From the NCBI GenBank assembly GCA_025966295.1, contig JAOPVD010000131.1:1-16645 (forward strand): a stretch of DNA of 16,645 bases, in the 5' to 3' direction. The position numbers and the translations under genes were made by a program. This stretch comes from Frankiales bacterium. Its GTDB lineage: Bacteria > Actinomycetota > Actinomycetes > Mycobacteriales > SCTD01. The notes beneath the pieces are model-generated. The model was not told where the DNA came from, ran no database searches, and saw nothing but the letters and a program-made list of their open reading frames with translations. Below, in pieces: positions 7,101-13,176 of the stretch (the first letter of the stretch is position 1; every line of letters begins with the position of its first letter).

Positions 7101-7594
7101 CAGTCATGGTGCAGACCGCCTACTCCGAGGCGGTGGCCCGTGGGGTCGCGCACCTGTGGGCCTACAAGGACGAGTACGAGGTGGCCCGGCTGCTGACCCG
7201 CCCCGAGCTGCTGGAGGAGGTGCAGCTGCAGGTCCCCGGCGCGACCAAAGTGACCTACAACCTGCATCCGCCGGCGCTGCGCTCGATGGGGATGTCCTCG
7301 AAGCTCAAGCTCGGCGCGTGGTCGCGGCCGATGCTGAAGCTCACCGCCCACGGCCGGCTGCTGCGCGGCACGCCGCTCGACCCGTTCGGCCGGGCGCACG
7401 TCCGCAAGGTCGAGCGTGAGCTGCTGGCCTCGCACACCGCGCTGGTCGAGCGGCTGACCGCATCGCTGACGGCCGAGTCGTACGCGGTGGCGGTTACCGC
7501 GGCCGGGGCGTCGGAGCTGGTACGCGGCTACGAGGGCGTCAAGCTCGCTAACGTCGACCGCTACCGCGAGACCCTGGCGGCGCTCGGCTGCTGA
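4175..7594 (+). CDS. Fused indolepyruvate (2-oxoacid):ferredoxin oxidoreductase
   Basis: This 1139-residue single-chain enzyme oxidatively decarboxylates a 2-oxoacid, classically an aryl pyruvate, to an acyl-CoA with reduction of ferredoxin. In order it has an N-terminal pyruvate-oxidoreductase alpha-like region starting with SGYPGSPLGGLD (from residue 56). The TPP-binding part carries YFCSGCPHNRSTPLPEGSLG and GGIGCHTMV (from about residue 425). An iron-sulphur segment (about 628-680) has Cys-rich CEGCGDCGTKSNC and a second group in CNTDYSCLLGDCPSF. The gamma/IorB domain begins VFLAGIGGTGIVTVNQLL (about 713), and the extended C-terminal domain is typical of bacterial fused forms (DUF6537-like). 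Length is near the family norm. The start GTG 4175 has AGGAG at 4164-4168. It follows an AsnC/Lrp regulator and is 24 nt ahead of the next gene, so it probably leads an operon. Substrates consistent with the nearby tyrosine pathway are 4-hydroxyphenylpyruvate, phenylpyruvate and indolepyruvate; branched-chain 2-oxoacids are possible. Confidence 0.93.
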   Translation: MTALDDRPTSARRAYTPADRYVAGARPVLLTGVQAIARLLVEQHVRDGGRTASLVSGYPGSPLGGLDKLLHGLPQLKTEHGVHLVPGLNEELGATAVWGSQQVPGNQTPDGVLGVWYGKGPGVDRAGDALRHGNTYGANPKGGVLVMAGDDPGAKSSTVPCTSERTLASFGMPVLTPRNGEEVITFGMYGVALSRLSGCWVGIKVLADVADGLWTVDRDFQAVDIAVPALEWNGRPWTYAQLLMKDPRDSTMAEAALLGPRWAAVEAFGAANPVDEITVAAPGAWLGIAGTGTAYDATLQALRDLGVTDPGAVGIRVLRVGMPYPLGAGLVREFAAGLQQVLVVEEKTSFVESQLKEILYGVTGAPAVHGKRGADGKLLVPADGQVSADRLDGVLRSVLGERVALAPRKPGPRTQLTLSPVQRTPYFCSGCPHNRSTPLPEGSLGSGGIGCHTMVTLSERPDQAVLGLTQMGGEGSQWIGQAPFSDVDHIFQNVGDGTFAHSGQLAVQFCVAAGVNITYKLLYNAVVAMTGAQNAEGGLSVEALTHKLTAEGVAQIVVVSDEPNKHKRSRFAPGVTVRHRDDMDAVQKQLRAVPGVTVLIYDQQCANEARRLRKRGKQEVRTTRVVIDEATCEGCGDCGTKSNCLSVQPVETELGRKTRIDQTTCNTDYSCLLGDCPSFLTVQVATTRKKPARTAAPEAPAVAEPVLPAAADVFLAGIGGTGIVTVNQLLATAALRSNLDTTGLSGLDQVGLSQKAGPVTSHLRCGDRGPANRLGHGTADVVLAFDALVAADPKNLAVCSPELTLAVVSTSQTPTGTQVADPQAPRTDVAGQVRKLKDATAKVVEIDALAASEALFGSTAPANLLLVGAAYQLGVLPFPASALEDAIDLNGVAVKANVAAFRWGRVAVADPEAFAAAVRPAARRTPVVFDLGDSPLEGETRRLVAVRAQLLAEHSGRRTARAYVAVVERAWTAERAVMVQTAYSEAVARGVAHLWAYKDEYEVARLLTRPELLEEVQLQVPGATKVTYNLHPPALRSMGMSSKLKLGAWSRPMLKLTAHGRLLRGTPLDPFGRAHVRKVERELLASHTALVERLTASLTAESYAVAVTAAGASELVRGYEGVKLANVDRYRETLAALGC

Positions 7595-7618
7595 CGTGGA
7601 GGGCGAGGGAGCACGACC

Positions 7619-8173
7619 GTGGCCAAGCTGATCTACTCCGCCATCACCTCGCTCGACGGCTACGTCGCCGACGAGGACGGCAGCTTCGGCTGGGCCGCCC
7701 CGGACGAGCAGCTGCACGCCTTCGTCAACGACCTCGAGCGTCCGATCGGCACCTCCCTCTACGGGCGCCGGATGTACGGCGTGATGGCCTACTGGGCGAC
7801 CGCCCCCGCCGACCAGGCAGGCGCCCAAGGGGACTACGCGCAGCTCTGGCAGGGCGCCGACAAGGTCGTCTACTCCAGGACCCTGACGGCGGCCTCCACG
7901 GACCGGACCCGGCTCGAGCGGGACTTCGACCCGGCCGCGGTCCGGCGGCTGAAGGCGTCGGCAGATCGCGACATCTCCGTGGGTGGCCCCGCGCTCGCCG
8001 CCCAGGCGATCGAGGCAGGACTGGTCGATGAGTGCCACCTGTTCCTCACTCCTGTCGTGGTGGGAGGGGGCACGCCCGCCTTCGCGCGCAAGGCCCTGGT
8101 GCGGCTCGACCTGCTGGACGAGCACCGTTTCGAGGGCGGTGTCGTGCACCTGCACTACCGGGTGAAAGCCTGA
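7619..8173 (+). CDS. RibD C-terminal / dihydrofolate-reductase-like family protein
   Basis: This 184-residue protein of the RibD_C/DHFR fold probably binds NAD(P)H. The N-terminal strand and loop are LIYSAITSLDGYVADEDGSF (residues 4-23), with LYGRRMYGVM in the middle. The C-terminal signature DISVGGPALAAQAIEAGLVD is followed by ECHLFLTPVVVGGGTPAF. All of these are diagnostic for the small standalone reductase-like proteins related to YyaP/YwjB. The substrate of this group is generally unknown, so no specific reaction is assigned. The start GTG 7619 has a GAGGGAG ribosome site at 7605-7611. The gene is 24 nt after the oxidoreductase stop and 4 nt before the next gene, suggesting one transcript. 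Nothing in the protein explains why it accompanies a ferredoxin oxidoreductase. Confidence 0.9.
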   Translation: MAKLIYSAITSLDGYVADEDGSFGWAAPDEQLHAFVNDLERPIGTSLYGRRMYGVMAYWATAPADQAGAQGDYAQLWQGADKVVYSRTLTAASTDRTRLERDFDPAAVRRLKASADRDISVGGPALAAQAIEAGLVDECHLFLTPVVVGGGTPAFARKALVRLDLLDEHRFEGGVVHLHYRVKA

Positions 8174-8177
8174 GGCG

Positions 8178-8894
8178 ATGAGTGCCCGGATGGAAGAGCT
8201 CGACTGGAGCCCGACCCCGATCGGTGACGTGAGCCTCCGCCGGCGCCGCGACCCGATCAGCGGCGTCGACATCTTCGAGGTCAAGCTCGGCGACGAGTTC
8301 CTGATGTCGAGCCTGTTCACGGTCGCCGAGGTCGAGGTCGCCCGCCTCGCGCTGGCCAGGCTCGAGGGCACTGACCTCGACATCGCCGTGGGTGGGCTGG
8401 GGTTGGGCTACACCGCGCAGGCGGTCCTCGCCGACGCGCGGGTGCGCGAGCTGCTCGTCGTCGACGCCCTCGAGCCCGTGATCGGCTGGCACGAAAGGGG
8501 ACTGGTCCCGGTCGGCCCCGCCCTGACGGCCGACCCGCGCTGCCGGTTCGTGCACGGCGACTTCTTCGCGATGACCGACGGCGCCGGGTTCGACCCGCAG
8601 TCGCCGCAGCGGGTCTTCGACGCCGTCATCGTCGACATCGACCACTCGCCGCGCCACCTGCTCGCCGACGGCAGTGCCGGCTTCTACGGCGTGGAGGGCA
8701 CCCGACGGCTGGCCCAGCACGTCCGGCCCGGCGGCGTCTACACGCTGTGGTCCAACGACCCGCCGGACGAGGCCTACCTGGCGATCCTGTCGCAGGTGTT
8801 CGTCGAGGTCGCCGCGGAGGTCGTCCGCTTCCCCAACCCGCTGCAGGACCGCGAGGCCACCAACACCGTCTACGTGGCTACGAAGCCGGGCTGA
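8178..8894 (+). CDS. Spermidine-synthase-like SAM-binding fold protein
   Basis: This 238-residue class I methyltransferase-fold protein resembles polyamine aminopropyltransferases. The nucleotide-binding glycine loop is VGGLGLGYTA (residues 71-80), with the acidic residue of strand 2 in VVDAL (94-98), HGDFFAMTD (126-134) and FDAVIVDIDHSP (147-158). The last is where aminopropyltransferases carry their catalytic Asp. The N-terminal segment (IGDVSLRRRRDPISGVDIFE) and VRFPNPLQ...ATNTVYVA near the end are what I associate with the short actinobacterial proteins usually labelled spermidine synthase. These are shorter than true SpeE, so polyamine synthesis is not assured. The start is ATG 8178, 4 nt after the upstream stop; ATG 8190 is an alternative. 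It is the last gene of the plus-strand cluster, facing fahA. Confidence 0.8.
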   Translation: MSARMEELDWSPTPIGDVSLRRRRDPISGVDIFEVKLGDEFLMSSLFTVAEVEVARLALARLEGTDLDIAVGGLGLGYTAQAVLADARVRELLVVDALEPVIGWHERGLVPVGPALTADPRCRFVHGDFFAMTDGAGFDPQSPQRVFDAVIVDIDHSPRHLLADGSAGFYGVEGTRRLAQHVRPGGVYTLWSNDPPDEAYLAILSQVFVEVAAEVVRFPNPLQDREATNTVYVATKPG

Positions 8895-8904
8895 TCCCGC
8901 CGAT

Positions 8905-8964
8905 CCCGCTTGCGTCATCGAAACTGCTCCCGACCGTGCGCGTGGGAGCTATGACGTAAGCGGG
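8905..8964. repeat. Palindromic repeat, family 2, copy 1
   Basis: This 60-bp element has outer arms 8905-8918 (CCCGCTTGCGTCAT) and 8951-8964, pairing 13/14 with one G-T. A one-sided bulge (CGAAACT, 8919-8925) follows, then an inner stem GCTCCC (8926-8931) with GGGAGC (8944-8949). It starts 10 nt after the stop of the spermidine-synthase-like gene. It is a direct repeat of 8971-9030, identical at 49 of 60 positions. Confidence 0.9.
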
Positions 8965-8970
8965 AGGCGA

Positions 8971-9030
8971 CCCCCTTGCGTCATCGAAACTGGCCCCGAC
9001 GCAGAGCGCGGGAGTGATGACGCAAGCGGG
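8971..9030. repeat. Palindromic repeat, family 2, copy 2
   Basis: This is the second 60-bp copy, 6 nt after the first (period 66). The outer arms 8971-8984 and 9017-9030 pair 13/14, extended by C8985-G9016. A GAA bulge (8986-8988) and an ACT/AGT segment follow. The shared core with copy 1 is CTTGCGTCATCGAAACTG. It ends 5 nt short of the fahA stop. Lying between convergent genes, the pair may serve as a bidirectional terminator, although no T-tract is present. Confidence 0.9.
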
Positions 9031-9035
9031 GGAGG

Positions 9036-10121
9036 TCAGACGGGGCGGATGCGGCCGGTGACGGTGCCGAGCGGCAGGCCGCTGGCGGTCCGGGCGGTGA
9101 TGGTCGCCTCGTCGCCGTCCTCGAGGAACGTCCGCCCGGCAAAGGGATCGCGGCCGTTCCAGGTCAGCTCGATGAGCGAGCCGCGCTCGTCCACGGCGTC
9201 GCCGCTCACCGTGCCGGAGGCGAACAGGTCCCCGGTCCGCAGCGAGGCGCCGTTGGCCGTCAGGTGCGCCAGCAGCTGCGGCCCCGTCCAGTACATCCCG
9301 GCGAACGGCGGCCGGCTGAGGACGCACCCGTTCAGCGACAGCTCGAGGCGCAGGTCGAGCCCCCAGTCGCCGGACACCTGCAGGTAGTCGGCGACCGGCG
9401 GGTCCTGCACCGGTACCGGCACCCGGTCGAGCGCCTCGAGCGGCACCACCCACGGGCTGATCGACGTCGCGAAGCTCTTGCCCAGGAACGGCCCGAGCGG
9501 GACGTACTCGTAGGCCTGGATGTCGCGGGCGCTCCAGTCGTTGAGCAGCACGATCCCGAAGACGTGCTCCTCGAACGCTGCCGTGCTGACCGGCGAGCCG
9601 AGCTCCGAGCCGACCCCGACCACGAAGCCGACCTCGACCTCCACGTCGAGCTTCTCCGACGGCCCGTACGCCGGTCCGGCGCCGCGCAGCCCGGCCGGCC
9701 GGCGCACGTCGGTGCCGCTGACCACCACGGTCCCGGCCCGGCCGTGGTAGCCGACCGGCAGGTGCTTCCAGTTCGGCAGCAGCGGGTCGCCGTCCGGGCG
9801 GAACATCCGGCCCAGGTTGGTGGCGTGCTGCTCGCTGGCGTAGAAGTCGACGTAGTCGGCCACCTCGAACGGCAGGTGCAGCGACACCTCCGAGGCGGGG
9901 ACCAGCGGCTGGTCGAGCAGCCCGCGGACCTGCTCGCGGACCGCGGTCCAGCGGGCCCGGCCCTGGGCGAGGAAGGGGTTCAGCGACGGGACCTCCCACG
10001 ACGGCCCGAGCGCCTCCGCCAGGTCGAGCACCCCGTCGTCGACGGCCACCCCGACCCGGCGCGGGCCCGCGCCGACGGAGAAGACGCCGTACGGGAGCAC
10101 CTCGCGGCCGAAGTGGGTCAC
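9036..10121 (-). CDS. fahA: Fumarylacetoacetase
   Basis: This 361-residue enzyme hydrolyses 4-fumarylacetoacetate to fumarate and acetoacetate, the last step of tyrosine/homogentisate degradation. The metal ligands and catalytic residues of the mouse enzyme can be placed with the same spacing. Asp92 and His99 are in VDFYASEQHATNLG, Glu161 and Glu163 in LDVEVEVGF, and Asp195 in LLNDWSARD. PNWKHLPVGYHGR and VVVSGTDVRRP are also conserved. The protein is about 60 residues shorter than animal FAH, mainly at the N-terminal domain. The start is GTG 10121, within GTGA shared with the upstream gene stop, so translation is probably coupled. The frame stays open upstream into the neighbouring gene, but that region lacks FAH character. 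It is the final gene of the minus-strand hppD operon. Confidence 0.95.
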   Translation of the reverse strand: MTHFGREVLPYGVFSVGAGPRRVGVAVDDGVLDLAEALGPSWEVPSLNPFLAQGRARWTAVREQVRGLLDQPLVPASEVSLHLPFEVADYVDFYASEQHATNLGRMFRPDGDPLLPNWKHLPVGYHGRAGTVVVSGTDVRRPAGLRGAGPAYGPSEKLDVEVEVGFVVGVGSELGSPVSTAAFEEHVFGIVLLNDWSARDIQAYEYVPLGPFLGKSFATSISPWVVPLEALDRVPVPVQDPPVADYLQVSGDWGLDLRLELSLNGCVLSRPPFAGMYWTGPQLLAHLTANGASLRTGDLFASGTVSGDAVDERGSLIELTWNGRDPFAGRTFLEDGDEATITARTASGLPLGTVTGRIRPV

Positions 10122-10822
10122 AGCAGCCCCAGCCGCTGGGCGTCGGCGATCGGCCGGGCGGTGTCGCAGGAGCCGTAGGAGTGGAACAGCCAGCGGGTGG
10201 CGGTGACCAGGTCGGCCGACAGCTCGCGGGCCTCGTCGGCAAGCGCCGCCGCGTCGGTCGACGCGAGCACGCCTGCCACGTCGCCGGCGGACAGCGCCCG
10301 GGCGACGGCGAGCAGCAGGTTGAGGTAGCCGTGGTGCGGCACGTCCCCGGTCGACTCCCAGCCGCGCACCGCGGCGTGCAGGCCGCCGGTCGCCTTGAAG
10401 GGCACGGAGACCCGGGCCGCCCCGGTGACGTAGGCGCCCACCTCCTCGACGGACGGCAGGCGCGCACCGCCGCACCGCAGCTTGCCGAGCACCCCGTGCC
10501 CCGCGAGCTCCTTCGGCGCCACCCCCTCGAGGTAGCACGGCAGCTGCGTCATCACGCCCGAGCGCAGCTCCACGCCGCGGACGATGACGCGCGGGTCGGT
10601 GGGGAGCTCGACGGAGGCGTCGCCGAGCAGGTGCACCTCGATCTTCTCGTCGTCGTCCAGCAGCGCGAGCAGCTCGCCGACCCGGTCGCCCGGGCACAGG
10701 AACCGGCCGGACAGCATCGGCGAGGACGCCGCGCGGTGCCGGGCGAGCGCCTGGTCCATCGGCAGCCAGGACGGCGGGAACACCCCGGCGTCGTCCACCA
10801 GGCCCGCCAGCAGCGGGATCAA
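10118..10822 (-). CDS. Conserved-looking protein of unknown function within the homogentisate operon
   Basis: This 234-residue protein has no recognised enzyme signature. Visible features are an N-terminal GLVDDAGVFPP (7-17), a GVLGKLRCGGARLPSVEEVG stretch (110-129), and VPFKATGGLHAAVRG (140-154) followed by HHGYLNLLLAV (163-173). The Lys/Arg/Gly and Lys-Thr-Gly-Gly-Leu-His clusters on predicted strands suggest a TIM-barrel-like enzyme with conserved polar residues, but this is inference. No signal peptide or membrane segment is seen. The start is TTG 10822 within TTGA overlapping the hmgA stop. A later ATG (residue 22) would remove the VDDAGVFPP segment, so TTG is preferred. The stop overlaps the fahA GTG by 4 nt. 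This tight placement between the dioxygenase and fumarylacetoacetase points to the same pathway; it is a candidate for the otherwise absent maleylacetoacetate-to-fumarylacetoacetate step. Confidence 0.85.
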   Translation of the reverse strand: MIPLLAGLVDDAGVFPPSWLPMDQALARHRAASSPMLSGRFLCPGDRVGELLALLDDDEKIEVHLLGDASVELPTDPRVIVRGVELRSGVMTQLPCYLEGVAPKELAGHGVLGKLRCGGARLPSVEEVGAYVTGAARVSVPFKATGGLHAAVRGWESTGDVPHHGYLNLLLAVARALSAGDVAGVLASTDAAALADEARELSADLVTATRWLFHSYGSCDTARPIADAQRLGLL

Positions 10823-11973
10823 CGCGCCCAGGACCAGGGGTAGTCGCGGGCCTCGTAGCCGTAGGCCCCGGGTGCCACGTCCAGGGGCGCAAAGGTGTCG
10901 ACCATGACGGCCATCTCGTCGGTGGCCTGCGTGCCGAGCGACTTCTCGACGGCGCCCGGCTGCGGGCCGTGCACGAACCCGGCCGGGTGCAGCGAGACCG
11001 AGCCGAGCTCGATGCCGCTGCCGGCCCGCGACCCCATGTTGCCGCCGACGTAGAACAGCACCTCGTCGCTGTCGACGTTGGAGTGGTTGTAGGGCACGGG
11101 GATGGCGTCAGGGTGGTAGTCCAGGAGTCGGGGCACGAACGAGCACACTACGAAGCCCGGGCCGGTGAACGTCTGGTGCACCGTCGGCGGCTGGTGCACC
11201 CGGCCGGTGAGCGGCTCGAAGTCGAAGATGGAGAAGGCGTGCGGGTACAGGCAGCCGTCCCAGCCCACCACGTCGAACGGGTGCGAGGGATAGGTGTAGC
11301 GGGTCAGCACGCCACGGCGCCGGACCAGCACGTCGGTCTCGCCGGCGTCGACCAGCAGCGGCTCGCTGGGCGCCCGGAAGTCCCGCTCGCAGTAGGGCGC
11401 GCTCTCCAGCAGCTGACCGCGCTGCGACAGGTACCGCGGCGGCGGCGTCACGTGCCCCCGGGCCTCGACGACCAGCGCGCGGACCGGGCCATCGGTCACC
11501 ACCCAGCGGTGCGTCGTCCCGGTCGGTACGACGACGTAGTCGCCGTAGGAGAACGGCAGGGCGCCGAAGACCGACTCGAGCACGCCGCTGCCGGACTCGA
11601 CGTAGACCAGCAGGTCGCCGTCGGAGTCGCGGTAGAGCGGCGAGTCCTCGACGGCCGCGACCCACGACAGCCGCACCGAGCGGTTGCCCAGGAACAGCGT
11701 CTTGCCGGTGACGAGGTCGCCCTGAGCGGGCAGGTCCTGGGTGCGGAAGTGCCTGGGGAGCAAGGGTTCCTGCGGCGCCAGCCGGTCGTCGTCGCGGCCG
11801 ACCGCCTCGACCCGGCAGATCCGGGTGGGCAGCTCGCGGTGGTAGAGCAGCGCGCTGTCGGAGGAGAACCCCTCCTCGCCCATCAGCTCCTCGGCGTAGA
11901 GCCGGCCGTCGGGCTGGCGGAACTGGGTGTGCCGTTTGCGCGGCACCTCCCCGACTGACCTGTAGTGCGGCAT
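10819..11973 (-). CDS. hmgA: Homogentisate 1,2-dioxygenase
   Basis: This 384-residue Fe(II) cupin opens the ring of homogentisate to give 4-maleylacetoacetate. The probable iron ligands are His297 and Glu304 in YNHSNVDSDEVLFYVGG and His335 in PAGFVHGPQPG. The order and spacing are close to the human enzyme (His335, Glu341, His371). It is about 50-60 residues shorter than the proteobacterial and animal enzymes and belongs to the compact actinobacterial-type group. Conserved-looking segments include FPF-like PSHPFDVVGWDG and HQTFTGPGFVVCSFVPR. The start ATG 11973 is 3 nt after the hppD stop with only a weak ribosome site, so it is probably coupled to hppD. The stop overlaps the next gene's TTG start (TTGA). 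Confidence 0.95.
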   Translation of the reverse strand: MPHYRSVGEVPRKRHTQFRQPDGRLYAEELMGEEGFSSDSALLYHRELPTRICRVEAVGRDDDRLAPQEPLLPRHFRTQDLPAQGDLVTGKTLFLGNRSVRLSWVAAVEDSPLYRDSDGDLLVYVESGSGVLESVFGALPFSYGDYVVVPTGTTHRWVVTDGPVRALVVEARGHVTPPPRYLSQRGQLLESAPYCERDFRAPSEPLLVDAGETDVLVRRRGVLTRYTYPSHPFDVVGWDGCLYPHAFSIFDFEPLTGRVHQPPTVHQTFTGPGFVVCSFVPRLLDYHPDAIPVPYNHSNVDSDEVLFYVGGNMGSRAGSGIELGSVSLHPAGFVHGPQPGAVEKSLGTQATDEMAVMVDTFAPLDVAPGAYGYEARDYPWSWAR

Positions 11974-11976
11974 GGC

Positions 11977-13074
11977 CTACAGGTTGCCCCGTCGGGCCTG
12001 CTCGCGCTCGATCGCCTCGAACAGCGCCTTGAAGTTGCCCTTGCCGAAGCCGAGTGAGCCGTGCCGCTCGATGAGCTCGAAGAACACCGTCGGCCGGTCC
12101 TGCACCGGCTTGGTGAAGATCTGCAGCAGGTAGCCGTCCTCGTCCCGGTCGGCGAGGATCTTCAGCTCGCGCAGCTCCGCGAGCGGCACCCGGGTGTCGC
12201 CCACCCAGTTGCCCAGCTCGTCGTAGTAGCTGTCCGGCGTGTCCAGGAACTCGATGCCACGGGCCCGCAGCTCCCGCACCGCGCGCACGATGTCGTTCGT
12301 CGCCAGTGCGATGTGCTGCACCCCCGGTCCGCCGTAGAACTCGAGGTACTCGTCGATCTGCGACTTCCGCTTCGCGACGGCCGGCTCGTTGAGGGGGAAC
12401 TTCACCTTGAACGAGCCGTCGCTGACGACCTTGCTCATCAGCGCGGAGTACTCGGTGGCGATGTCGTCGCCGACGAACTCCTTCATGTTCTGGAAGCCCA
12501 TGACCGTGTTGTAGAAGGCCACCCAGGTGTCCATCTTGCCGAGCTCGACGTTGCCGACCACGTGGTCGACGGCCTGGAACAGGCGCCGGTCCGGCCCGGT
12601 CACGAGCGGCTCGCGCGCCACGAAGCCGGGCAGGAACGGGCCGCTGTAGTCCTGTCGCTGCACGAGGGTGTGGCGGGTCTCGCCGTAGGTCGCGATGGCC
12701 GCGGTGATGACCTTGCCGTGCTCGTCCTCGGTCACCGTCGGCTCCTGCAGGCCGGTGGCGCCACGCTCGACGGCCAGCCGATAGGCGAGCTCGACGTCGG
12801 ACACGCGCAGCGCGACGTCGACGATGCCGTCGCCGTGCCGGGCGTGGTGCTCGCCGTCCCAGGTGCCGGCGACCACCGGGGCCGTGATGAGGAAGCGGAC
12901 GCCACCGCTCTCCAGCAGGTACTCGGCGCGCTCCCGGCTGCCGGTCTCCGGGCCGCGATAGGCGGTGAGCGTCATGCCGAACGCGGTGGCGTAGAAGTGC
13001 GCCGCCTGCCGGGCGTTGCCGACCACGAAGCGCACGTGGTCCCAGCCGTCGAGCGGGAAGTCCTGGTCGGTCAT
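11977..13074 (-). CDS. hppD: 4-hydroxyphenylpyruvate dioxygenase
   Basis: This 365-residue enzyme converts 4-hydroxyphenylpyruvate to homogentisate with decarboxylation, ring hydroxylation and side-chain migration. It has two vicinal-oxygen-chelate repeats. The Fe(II) ligands are His171 (FQAVDHVVGNV), His254 (GPGVQHIALATNDI) and Glu333 (TVFFELIERHG), with the same spacing as His187, His270 and Glu349 of the Streptomyces avermitilis enzyme. The C-terminal GFGKGNFKALFEAIEREQ helix is intact. The start is ATG 13074 with AGAAGG as ribosome site; an in-frame extension to 13155 has no family character. It is the first gene of the operon hppD-hmgA-unknown-fahA and is divergent from an AsnC/Lrp gene, a common arrangement for regulated tyrosine catabolism. 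A 7-bp inverted repeat lies directly ahead of its ribosome site. Confidence 0.97.
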   Translation of the reverse strand: MTDQDFPLDGWDHVRFVVGNARQAAHFYATAFGMTLTAYRGPETGSRERAEYLLESGGVRFLITAPVVAGTWDGEHHARHGDGIVDVALRVSDVELAYRLAVERGATGLQEPTVTEDEHGKVITAAIATYGETRHTLVQRQDYSGPFLPGFVAREPLVTGPDRRLFQAVDHVVGNVELGKMDTWVAFYNTVMGFQNMKEFVGDDIATEYSALMSKVVSDGSFKVKFPLNEPAVAKRKSQIDEYLEFYGGPGVQHIALATNDIVRAVRELRARGIEFLDTPDSYYDELGNWVGDTRVPLAELRELKILADRDEDGYLLQIFTKPVQDRPTVFFELIERHGSLGFGKGNFKALFEAIEREQARRGNL

Positions 13075-13085
13075 GGGCGCACCTT

Positions 13086-13111
13086 CTTGCGCTCCCGGCC
13101 GCCTGCGCAAG
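13086..13111 (-). promoter_or_regulatory. Inverted repeat in the hppD leader, possible operator or hairpin
   Basis: CTTGCGC-N12-GCGCAAG has perfect 7-bp arms at 13086-13092 and 13105-13111, in the divergent hppD/asnC-type intergenic region. On the hppD transcript the second arm runs directly into the AAGG of the ribosome site, so the element could be a DNA operator for the adjacent regulator or an RNA hairpin affecting initiation. A TTGACT box lies further upstream on the minus strand (13150-13155), without a convincing -10 partner. Confidence 0.4.
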
Positions 13112-13176
13112 CACCCGCTTTGGGGCTGGGCAGGTTGTACAGACAGACCAGTCAACTCCCTGCTTCACTGGACAAC

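Noticed and set aside
6605..8383. Long minus-strand open frame across the oxidoreductase 3' end and RibD-like gene
   Set aside because: It crosses two well-supported plus-strand genes and their junctions and shows low-complexity composition. Considered a codon-bias shadow.
8895..9035. Tandem repeats as a CRISPR array
   Set aside because: There are only two units, each a 60-bp palindrome with a 6-bp spacer. No cas genes and no unique spacers of normal length.
10543..10602. TGCGTCATC...GATGACGCG inside the 234-codon gene, resembling the family 2 repeat
   Set aside because: Only the 8-9 bp outer arms match. The surrounding sequence encodes a continuous protein segment and lacks the GAAACTG core, so treated as chance.
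10122..10892. Upstream extension of the fahA frame
   Set aside because: It lies in another frame over the 234-codon gene, is Arg/Ala-rich and lacks FAH features. The GTG in the GTGA overlap fits family boundaries better.
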